Assembly: GCA_030731745.1 (NCBI GenBank)
Contig: JANQTJ010000028.1
Location: forward strand, 1-64,000
Length of the DNA: 64,000 nucleotides
Reading direction: 5' to 3'
Origin: Flaviramulus sp.
GTDB taxonomy: Bacteria > Bacteroidota > Bacteroidia > Flavobacteriales > Flavobacteriaceae
Below are positions 9,034-17,025 of the stretch, one piece after another. The notes beneath the pieces were generated by a model that made no database searches, had not been told where the DNA came from, and saw only the letters and a list, made by a program, of their open reading frames with translations. The translations under genes were made by a program, and so were the position numbers. Every line of letters starts with the position of its first letter. Position 1 is the stretch's first letter.

Positions 9034-10848
9034 CTAAAAGCAGTACTTATTTTCTTTAATTACTTTTTCAGCAATAATATTTCTTAACTCTATGATATTA
9101 GGCATGTTCACGTATTTAATATAACGTTTTAATCCCATGAGCATCATACGTTGTTCATCGCCTGTTGAAAAAGATATGATAGAATGTTTTCCAGCAGTTT
9201 CTATCACATCAATAGCATGAAATAAATTTAATTTTGCCATAGCTATTTGTTCTTTAACCTTTTCTTCCCCATCTTTTTTAACCATTTTTTCTGCACGTAA
9301 AATTGCAGACTCTGCTAAATATATTTGAATTAGAATATCGGAAGCAGCCAACATAAGTTGTTGATGTTTTTCTATTTGCTCACCATATTTTTGTAAAGCA
9401 GCTCCAGAAACCATTAAGAATAATTTTTTAAGGTTAATAATGATACTTTTTTCTTCCGAAAATAATTCAGAATAATCTGGCGTTTCAAATGAAGGAATGC
9501 CAGTTAATTCGTTAGCAACTGCTGTTGCAGGACCTAATAAATCGACATGACCTTTCATGGCTTTTTTAATAAGCATGCCAATACTTAACATACGGTTTAT
9601 TTCATTTGTACCTTCATATATTCTGGCTATACGGGCATCTCTCCAAGCAGATTCTATAGGAGTTTCTTCTGAGAATCCCATGCCACCAAAAATTTGAATA
9701 CCTTCATCAGTACAATTTTGAGTATGTTCAGATACCGCAACTTTTAAAATAGAGCATTCAATAGCATATTCTTCAACACCTTTTAATTCAGCTTCTTGGT
9801 GCGTATCTTTACCATTATTTTGACGAAGTATAATTCGATCTTCAATGTTTTTTGCAGCTCTGTAACTCGCAGATTCGCCAACCCAACAGTTGGTAGCCAT
9901 TTCAGCTATTTTTTGGCGTATAGCACCAAAACTAGATATAGGTGTGTTAAATTGAATACGCTCATTAGCATATTTTACAGATTCTGTAATAACCCTACGT
10001 TGTGCATCTAAACAAGCTGCAGCTAATTTTATTCTACCAACATTTAAAGCGTTCATAGCAATTTTAAAACCGTTTCCTCTAGTGGATAACATGTTTTCAA
10101 TTGGTACAACCGTATCGTTAAAAAATACCTGACGAGTAGAAGAGGCACGAATTCCCAATTTGTGTTCTTCTTCTCCCATAGTAATACCGTTAGGATTAGC
10201 AGGGTTGTATTCTACAATAAATCCAGTGATATTTTTATCATCTTCAATGCGTGCAAAAACAATCATCAAACTACAGAATCCTGCATTGGAAATCCACATT
10301 TTTTGCCCCGTAATTTTATATGACTTACCATCTTCAGATAAAACTGCTTTAGTTTTACCAGAATTGGCATCACTACCAGCACTAGGTTCAGTTAAACAAT
10401 ACGAACCAAACCATTCGCCTGAAGCTAATTTTGGAACATATTTTTGTTTTTGTTCTTCAGTTCCATATAGGGTTATTGGCATGGTTCCAATACCTGTATG
10501 AGCTCCAAAAGCAGTACTGAATGATCCGGTAGCTCCAGATATATAGTCGCAAACTAACATGGTATCTACAAATCCCATACCCATGCCACCATATGCTTCA
10601 GGTACAGAAATACCTAAGAAACCTAGTTCTCCAGCTTTACGCATCACATCTTGCGTTAAAGCGTAATCTTTCTTTTCAAATTGGGCTTTTTTAGGCCAAA
10701 TTTCTCTGTCAACAAATTCTTTAACAGCTTCTTTCATCATAAGCTGTTCTTCATTAAAGTCTTCAGGAGTGAAAATATCTTCACATTTGGTTTCTTTTAC
10801 AAGGAATTGACCACCACGTAAAATATCTTTTTCAGTTGCTTCCATCAC
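9034..10848 (-). CDS. Acyl-CoA dehydrogenase
   Basis: A 604-residue FAD-dependent acyl-CoA dehydrogenase, first step of beta-oxidation. Visible features: N-terminal helical domain, the CLTEPSAGSDANSGKT and KMWISNAG signatures of the middle domain, the C-terminal domain with IFGGMGFSEE and RIYEGTNEINR, whose glutamate is the usual catalytic base, and an extra C-terminal extension of about 150 residues as found in the VLCAD-like long form. It is the last gene of the marR operon, 17 bp after the thiolase gene, and is followed by a terminator. Confidence 0.95.
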   Translation of the reverse strand: MMEATEKDILRGGQFLVKETKCEDIFTPEDFNEEQLMMKEAVKEFVDREIWPKKAQFEKKDYALTQDVMRKAGELGFLGISVPEAYGGMGMGFVDTMLVCDYISGATGSFSTAFGAHTGIGTMPITLYGTEEQKQKYVPKLASGEWFGSYCLTEPSAGSDANSGKTKAVLSEDGKSYKITGQKMWISNAGFCSLMIVFARIEDDKNITGFIVEYNPANPNGITMGEEEHKLGIRASSTRQVFFNDTVVPIENMLSTRGNGFKIAMNALNVGRIKLAAACLDAQRRVITESVKYANERIQFNTPISSFGAIRQKIAEMATNCWVGESASYRAAKNIEDRIILRQNNGKDTHQEAELKGVEEYAIECSILKVAVSEHTQNCTDEGIQIFGGMGFSEETPIESAWRDARIARIYEGTNEINRMLSIGMLIKKAMKGHVDLLGPATAVANELTGIPSFETPDYSELFSEEKSIIINLKKLFLMVSGAALQKYGEQIEKHQQLMLAASDILIQIYLAESAILRAEKMVKKDGEEKVKEQIAMAKLNLFHAIDVIETAGKHSIISFSTGDEQRMMLMGLKRYIKYVNMPNIIELRNIIAEKVIKENKYCF

Positions 10849-10865
10849 TTATTGTTATTTATATC

Positions 10866-12056
10866 TTAATTTAAAAATTCAAAAATACCACATGCTCCTT
10901 GGCCAGTACCAACACACATAGTAACAGCACCGTATTTTCCTGTCATATTCCGCTTTCGCATCTCATCAAATAATTGAACAGAAAGTTTAGCGCCAGTACA
11001 ACCTAGAGGGTGTCCAAGTGCAATAGCACCACCATTAACATTAATGATATCTGGATTTAAATTTAATTCTCTTATTACAGCTAATGATTGAGAGGCAAAA
11101 GCTTCATTAAGTTCAATTAATTCTAAATCTGATTGTTTTAAACCGGCTTGCTTTAAGGCTTTTGGAATGGCTTTTACAGGCCCAATTCCCATAATACGAG
11201 GCTCAACACCTGCAGCTGCATAATTGACTAATCTTGCAATTGGCTCTAGATTTAATTCTTTAACCATATCTTCACTCATTATCATTACAAATGCAGCACC
11301 ATCACTCATTTGAGAAGAGTTACCAGCAGTAACACTTCCGCCTTGAGCAAAAACTGGTCGTAGGTTTGCAAGTGCTTCCACACTTGTTCCAAATCTAGGC
11401 CCTTCATCTTTAGTGACTATATATGATTTAGTTGCTTTTTTTCCATTTTCATCAATATATACTTGTTCTACATTGATAGGAACAATCTGATCTTGAAAAC
11501 GGTTTTCAGATTGTGCTTTTAGGGCTTTCATATGTGATTGAAAAGCAAATTCATCCTGATCTTCACGAGAGACTTTAAACTGGTTAGCAACCGCCTCAGC
11601 GGTATTTCCCATGCCCCAATAATACTCTTCATGGCCAGCCTTAACTGTATCATAGTTTAATTCTGGTTTAAATCCTGTCATGGGTACAGAACTCATACTT
11701 TCTGAACCTCCAGCAATTATGCAATCTGCCATTCCAGCTTGAATTTTTGCAGTAGCTATTCCGATGGTTTCGATTCCTGATGAACAAAAACGATTCACAG
11801 TAACACCAGGAACATCAACACTGTTTAATCCAATTAATGAAATAAATCTTGCCATATTTAAACCTTGAGAGCCTTCAGGCATAGCATTACCAACGATAAC
11901 ATCATCAATTCTTGAGACATCTAGGTTAGGTAATTCTTTCATCATGTGCTGAATGGTTTCAGCACCCAATTCATCAGCTCTCTTAAATCGAAAAACACCC
12001 TTTGGGGCTTTACCAACTGCTGTTCTGTATGCTTTTACTATATATGCTTGTTTCAT
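10866..12056 (-). CDS. fadA: Acetyl-CoA C-acyltransferase (3-ketoacyl-CoA thiolase)
   Basis: A 396-residue thiolase. Nucleophile Cys91 is in NRFCSSG, the histidine in GGAIALGHPLG and the second cysteine in CVGTGQGACG near the C-terminus. It completes the beta-oxidation cycle by thiolytic cleavage of 3-ketoacyl-CoA. It lies between the multifunctional hydratase/dehydrogenase and the acyl-CoA dehydrogenase with spacings of 4 and 17 bp, so all are co-transcribed. Confidence 0.95.
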   Translation of the reverse strand: MKQAYIVKAYRTAVGKAPKGVFRFKRADELGAETIQHMMKELPNLDVSRIDDVIVGNAMPEGSQGLNMARFISLIGLNSVDVPGVTVNRFCSSGIETIGIATAKIQAGMADCIIAGGSESMSSVPMTGFKPELNYDTVKAGHEEYYWGMGNTAEAVANQFKVSREDQDEFAFQSHMKALKAQSENRFQDQIVPINVEQVYIDENGKKATKSYIVTKDEGPRFGTSVEALANLRPVFAQGGSVTAGNSSQMSDGAAFVMIMSEDMVKELNLEPIARLVNYAAAGVEPRIMGIGPVKAIPKALKQAGLKQSDLELIELNEAFASQSLAVIRELNLNPDIINVNGGAIALGHPLGCTGAKLSVQLFDEMRKRNMTGKYGAVTMCVGTGQGACGIFEFLN

Positions 12057-12060
12057 TGTT

Positions 12061-14454
12061 TTAATTTCTTAAAGGTTTACCAGTTTTTAGCATGTGTTGG
12101 ATGCGTTCTAAAGTTTTACGTTCTGTACATAAGCTCAAGAAAGCTTCACGTTCTAAATCCAATAAATATTGTTCACTTACAAGAGTAGGCTCTGACAAAT
12201 CACCACCAGCCATTACGTAAGCTAATTTATTTGCAATTTTATGATCGTGTTCACTTATAAAATTAGAAGCTTCCATGGAATCTGTTCCAACTAAAAACAT
12301 TCCTAAAGCTTGTTTACCTAATACCTTTACATCTTTACGTTTAACTGGTTGAGTATACCCAGCTTCAGCCATTAATTTAGCGTGTGCTTTGGCCGTTGCT
12401 ATTTGTCTATCTTTATTAACAACTACAATATCTTTTCCTTTTTGAAGAACACCCATATCAAAGGCTTCGTAAGCTGATGTTGCTACTTTAGCCATACCAA
12501 TAGTTAAGAAATATTCTTGCAAGGTATTTAATTCAACATCACCTTTTTTGAAAGTATCTGATGCTCTTAACGCCATTTCTTTAGAACCTCCACCACCTGG
12601 GATGACACCAACGCCAAATTCAACTAACCCGATGTAAGTTTCGGCTGCAGCAACTACTTTATCGGCATGCATTGAAAGTTCACAACCACCACCTAGCGTC
12701 ATACCATGTGGCGCTGAAATTGTTGGAATTGAAGAATAACGCATACGCATCATCGTGTCTTGGAAATATTTGATTGCAGCATTTAATTCATCATATTCTT
12801 GCTCAACAGCCATCATGAAAATCATTCCAATATTGGCACCAACTGAGAAATTAGCTCCTTGATTTCCAATTACTAATCCTTGGAAATCTTTTTCTGCTAA
12901 ATCAACAGCTTTATTTAATCCAGCTAAAACGTCTCCACCAATTGTGTTCATTTTAGATTGGAATTCACAATTTAAAATGCCATCGCCTAAATCTTCAATA
13001 ACAACTCCAGAGTTTTTAAATACTTCTTTAGACTTTCTAATATTATCTAAAATGATAAAGCTATCCTGTCCAGGAACTTTAACTTGAGATTTTTTAGGAA
13101 TATCATAAGCATAAGTAGCACCTTCTTTAATTGTATAAAAAGACGTGCTTCCCGAAGCTAACATGTCTGTAACCCATTTGTTTGGTTCTAAACCTTCAGC
13201 TTTCATGATTTCTAAACCTTTTTCCAAACCTATGGCATCCCAGATTTGAAAAGGACCGTGTTCCCAACCAAAACCTGCTTTCATAGCATCATCAATTTTA
13301 TAAAGGTCGTCAGTTATTTCTGGGATTCTGTTAGAAACATAGGCAAATAATGCAGCAAAACTTTTTCTGTAAAATTCACCAGCTTTATCTTTTCCAGAAA
13401 CTAATACTTTAAAACGCTCAACTACTTTATCAATAGTTTTTGTTAATTCTAAAGTAGCAAAACTAGCACGTTTGTTAGCTCTATATTCTAGGTTGTTTAG
13501 GTCTAGCGTTTTAATTTCTTTACCTTCTTTTTTATAGAAGCCTTGTCCTGTTTTACTACCTAACCATTTGTTTTCGATCATGGTGTTGATGAAATCTGGA
13601 AGTTTAAAAAGCTCTAAACGTTCATCATCTTTACAATTTTCTGCAATACCATTTGCAACATGCACAAGGGTGTCTAAACCAACAACATCAACCGTACGAA
13701 AGGTAGCTGATTTTGGACGGCCAATTACAGGTCCAGAAAGTTTATCAACTTCTTCAATAGTTAAATTCATTTCTTTAACTGTATGAAATAAACTCATAAT
13801 GCTAAAAATTCCTATTCTGTTTCCGATGAATGCTGGTGTGTCCTTTGCAACTACTGAAGTTTTTCCAAGAAATTGTTCTCCATAACCATTTAAAAATTCT
13901 AATATTGAAGCCTCAGTTTTTGGACCTGGAATAATTTCGAATAACTTTAAATACCTTGCAGGATTAAAAAAATGAGTACCACAAAAGTGCTTTTGAAAGT
14001 CTTCACTTCTGCCTTCACTCATAAATTTTATAGGAATACCCGATGTATTTGATGTTATCAAAGTGCCAAGGGTTCTATATTTTTCTAATTTTTCAAAAAC
14101 TTGCTTTTTGATATCTAAACGTTCAACTACAACTTCCATAATCCAATCAACATTTGCAACTTTGGCAATATCGTCATCTAAGTTTCCAGTAGTAATTCTA
14201 TCTGCAAATACTTGATGATAAATAGGTGAGGGTTTAGATTTAAGAGAAACTGTTAAGGCATCATTAACAATTCTGTTTCTAACAACTTTATCATCTAAAG
14301 TTAAACCTTTTGCTTTTTCTTTATCGTTTAATTCTCTCGGAACAATGTCTAATAATAAAACATCAACGCCAATATTAGCAAAATGACATGCGATGCCACT
14401 TCCCATAATTCCAGAACCAATAATGGCTACTTTTTTAATTCTACGTTTGCTCAT
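12061..14454 (-). CDS. 3-hydroxyacyl-CoA dehydrogenase / enoyl-CoA hydratase fusion (FadN-like)
   Basis: A 797-residue bifunctional enzyme. The N-terminus holds the NAD-binding fold (IIGSGIMGSGIA), then the 3HCDH catalytic and C-terminal domains (SNTSGIP, HFFNPARY, GFYKKEGKE), and a crotonase domain at about 490-680 (GANFSVGANIG, HGMTLGGGCELSMHAD, GVIPGGGGSKE). Dehydrogenase before hydratase is the order of FadN of Bacillus, not of E. coli FadB, hence the call. It catalyses hydration and oxidation steps of beta-oxidation. One base separates its start from the marR stop. Confidence 0.94.
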   Translation of the reverse strand: MSKRRIKKVAIIGSGIMGSGIACHFANIGVDVLLLDIVPRELNDKEKAKGLTLDDKVVRNRIVNDALTVSLKSKPSPIYHQVFADRITTGNLDDDIAKVANVDWIMEVVVERLDIKKQVFEKLEKYRTLGTLITSNTSGIPIKFMSEGRSEDFQKHFCGTHFFNPARYLKLFEIIPGPKTEASILEFLNGYGEQFLGKTSVVAKDTPAFIGNRIGIFSIMSLFHTVKEMNLTIEEVDKLSGPVIGRPKSATFRTVDVVGLDTLVHVANGIAENCKDDERLELFKLPDFINTMIENKWLGSKTGQGFYKKEGKEIKTLDLNNLEYRANKRASFATLELTKTIDKVVERFKVLVSGKDKAGEFYRKSFAALFAYVSNRIPEITDDLYKIDDAMKAGFGWEHGPFQIWDAIGLEKGLEIMKAEGLEPNKWVTDMLASGSTSFYTIKEGATYAYDIPKKSQVKVPGQDSFIILDNIRKSKEVFKNSGVVIEDLGDGILNCEFQSKMNTIGGDVLAGLNKAVDLAEKDFQGLVIGNQGANFSVGANIGMIFMMAVEQEYDELNAAIKYFQDTMMRMRYSSIPTISAPHGMTLGGGCELSMHADKVVAAAETYIGLVEFGVGVIPGGGGSKEMALRASDTFKKGDVELNTLQEYFLTIGMAKVATSAYEAFDMGVLQKGKDIVVVNKDRQIATAKAHAKLMAEAGYTQPVKRKDVKVLGKQALGMFLVGTDSMEASNFISEHDHKIANKLAYVMAGGDLSEPTLVSEQYLLDLEREAFLSLCTERKTLERIQHMLKTGKPLRN

Positions 14455-14455
14455 T

Positions 14456-14911
14456 TTATTTTGAAATACTTTCTGTTTGATTGTAAATTTTTTTATTTGA
14501 AACCATGTCGTTTATGATTTCGGAAACTTCATAAAAGTGTTTTAGTTTTTCTTCTGAAATATTACTTTTTATAGCTTCATTAAATGTGAGTACTTTTTCT
14601 TTTGAATAAGCTCTTTTTTCTCTTCCAAATTCAGTCAATGAAATTATAACGCCTCTGCCGTCTTCTGGGTTAGGATTTCTTTCTATTAAACACTTATTTT
14701 CCATTGTTTTTAGTATTCTTGATAAACTCGTTGCTTCCATTCCTAATTTAGGACCTAATGCAGTTGATGGTGTCCCTTTTTCCGGATCGATACTTAATAA
14801 AGTAAACCCAGTAGCCATCGTACTTTCAAATTTAGCGGCTTCTTCATTATACATTTTTTGTACAGTAAGCCATGTAGTTCGAAGCACATAATCGATGGTT
14901 TTTTCTTTCAT
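14456..14911 (-). CDS. MarR-family transcriptional regulator of the fatty-acid operon
   Basis: A 151-residue winged-helix regulator with the MarR layout: N-terminal dimer helix, helix-turn-helix (GPKLGMEATSLSRILKTME), and wing (NPEDGRGVIISLTEFG). It is the first gene of an operon encoding the beta-oxidation enzymes, and a perfect 26-bp palindrome sits about 30 bp upstream of its ATG. I infer autoregulated repression relieved by fatty acid or acyl-CoA, as for other regulators in this position. Confidence 0.9.
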   Translation of the reverse strand: MKEKTIDYVLRTTWLTVQKMYNEEAAKFESTMATGFTLLSIDPEKGTPSTALGPKLGMEATSLSRILKTMENKCLIERNPNPEDGRGVIISLTEFGREKRAYSKEKVLTFNEAIKSNISEEKLKHFYEVSEIINDMVSNKKIYNQTESISK

Positions 14912-14943
14912 ATTTTTTGATTGGTGATATCAAATATATAAAA

Positions 14944-14969
14944 AATTTATTATGCATGCATAATAAATT
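14944..14969. promoter_or_regulatory. 26-bp perfect palindrome, candidate MarR operator
   Basis: Every base of positions 14944-14969 pairs with its mirror base around the centre TGCATGCA (14953-14960); half-site AATTTATTATGCA. The place, just upstream of marR and between it and the acyl-CoA synthetase gene, is where an autoregulatory operator is expected. There is no T-run of the kind a terminator needs beyond the repeat. Confidence 0.75.
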
Positions 14970-15034
14970 CAAGAAAAAATGGAATGTTTATCTATTACTT
15001 CAATTTTAATTATCGCTATTTAAGTAGTTGAGCG

Positions 15035-16807
15035 TTAAGGGCGATAAATTTTTTCGACAAGTTCTTGATATTTTTTCTTTATAACATCTCTTTTCATCTT
15101 CATGGTAGGTGTAAGATGTCCGGCATCAATAGACCAAATTTCTGGAGTCAATTCAAAGCGTTTTATTTGTTCCCATTTACCAAACTTTAAATTGCATTTA
15201 TCAACCTCTTTCTGTATTCTAGTTTGAATAATTTGTGAATTAGCTATATCATCTAATGATGCTCCTACAGTTAAATTTTTTCTTTTAATCCAATCGCTTA
15301 CAAATTCAAAATTTAATTGAATTAAAGCGGTAGGCATTTTTTCGCCTTCACCAATTACCATAACTTGTTCTATAAAGCGAGATTGTTTTAAATCATTTTC
15401 AAGAAGTGTAGGAATCACATATTTACCACCCGAGGTTTTAAACATTTCTTTTTTACGACCAGTAATTTTTAAAAAACCATCGGCATCAATTTCTCCTTTA
15501 TCTCCAGTATGAAAATAATCACCTGTCATAACTTCTGCTGTTTTTTCATCATCTTTGTAATAGCCTAACATGACATTAGGGCCTTTTATTAAAATTTCAC
15601 CATCTTCAGCTATTTTAACTTCCACATTATTAATAGGTTTTCCAACGGTACCTACTTTAAACATATGGTCGCCATATTTCCCAACTGATACAACAGGAGA
15701 GGTTTCTGTTAAACCATAACCTTCCATAATATGCATACCTGCAGCTGAAAAAACTCTTGCTAAACGTGGTTGTAGTGGTGCACTTCCAGATACCATAGTA
15801 TATAATTCGCCACCCAATGCTGCACGCCATTTACTAAATATAAGTTTGCTAGCAATGCTTAATTTAAATTCGTACAAAGCACCATTTTGTTTATAAGGTT
15901 CCCATTTTTCACCTAAAGCAACAGCCCAATAAAATAATGCTTTTTTTATTCCTGTTAGTTCTTCTGCTTTAGCCATTATTTTATCATAAACTTTTTCAAG
16001 AAGCCTAGGAACCACACTCATTAAATTAGGCTTAATTTCTTTGGCATTGTCACCAATTTTATCAATGCCTTCAGCAAAATATATTGAAGTTCCAGCATAT
16101 TGATAGATGTATATAAGGACACGTTCAAAAATATGACAAATAGGTAAAAAACTTAAAACTTTAGTATTACTTCCTCTTAAAGGAACTCTAGAAAAACTAT
16201 CAAGTACATTACTAGTTATATTCCAATGTGAAAGCATTACCCCTTTTGGTTTTCCGGTTGTTCCAGAAGTATAAATAATAGTTGCTAAATCTTCTGGTTT
16301 AACTTCGTCTTTTCTAGTTTCAACTTCATTTTGATTACTCTCATCTTTACCAAGTTCAAATAATTCAGAATAGTGTTTACAACCTTTAATATGATCAAAA
16401 GAGTAAACCTCTTTTAATTTGGTATTAGCTTTAACTTTATTTACTTTTTCAAGAACTTCTTCATCTGAAACAAAACAATAAATAGACTCACTATGGTTAA
16501 GCACATATTCATAATCCTCAGCACAAATAGTTGGATAAATTGGTATATTTTGAGCACCAATTTGAAGCACACCAATATCCATAATATTCCATTCTGTTCT
16601 ATTTGTTGAAGAAATTACAGCAATTTTATCATTTTTTTTAATACCTAATTTTAGCAAAGCTCTACTTATAGTGTTTGCTTTTTTTAAATATTCTTGAGTT
16701 GATGTTTTAACCCATTCCCCATTATATTTTGTAACTAAAGCCGCATCATTTGGCTTATTTTCTAATTGGTAATACGCAAAGTCGAAAAGTCTCTTTATTT
16801 CTGTCAT
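15035..16807 (-). CDS. Long-chain acyl-CoA synthetase (AMP-forming)
   Basis: I choose the ATG at 16807 (MTEIKRLFDF), which gives the usual family N-terminus; a longer frame would add 18 atypical residues. The adenylate-forming signatures are present: P-loop TIIYTSGTTGKPKGVMLSH, GYGLTETSP, YFHTGDKGEID and the C-terminal GRKKEMFKTSGGKYV. It activates free fatty acids to acyl-CoA and thus feeds the beta-oxidation operon immediately downstream; the palindrome near marR lies between the two transcription units. Confidence 0.94.
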   Translation of the reverse strand: MTEIKRLFDFAYYQLENKPNDAALVTKYNGEWVKTSTQEYLKKANTISRALLKLGIKKNDKIAVISSTNRTEWNIMDIGVLQIGAQNIPIYPTICAEDYEYVLNHSESIYCFVSDEEVLEKVNKVKANTKLKEVYSFDHIKGCKHYSELFELGKDESNQNEVETRKDEVKPEDLATIIYTSGTTGKPKGVMLSHWNITSNVLDSFSRVPLRGSNTKVLSFLPICHIFERVLIYIYQYAGTSIYFAEGIDKIGDNAKEIKPNLMSVVPRLLEKVYDKIMAKAEELTGIKKALFYWAVALGEKWEPYKQNGALYEFKLSIASKLIFSKWRAALGGELYTMVSGSAPLQPRLARVFSAAGMHIMEGYGLTETSPVVSVGKYGDHMFKVGTVGKPINNVEVKIAEDGEILIKGPNVMLGYYKDDEKTAEVMTGDYFHTGDKGEIDADGFLKITGRKKEMFKTSGGKYVIPTLLENDLKQSRFIEQVMVIGEGEKMPTALIQLNFEFVSDWIKRKNLTVGASLDDIANSQIIQTRIQKEVDKCNLKFGKWEQIKRFELTPEIWSIDAGHLTPTMKMKRDVIKKKYQELVEKIYRP

Positions 16808-17025
16808 TTTTTCTATATAGAATCTTGTATTGCAAAGTATGAAATAAAATAGAATTTTCAAATATCATAACCTAAAAGGGATGTTTTAATATTTAAATGA
16901 ATTTTTTTTTGAGAATATGTTAATAATTTTAGATTAAAATAATATAAAATTATATGATATAAGTCATTGAAATTAAACTTTATACTTTATAATTTCATGG
17001 TTTCATATTAAATAAATTTAATATC

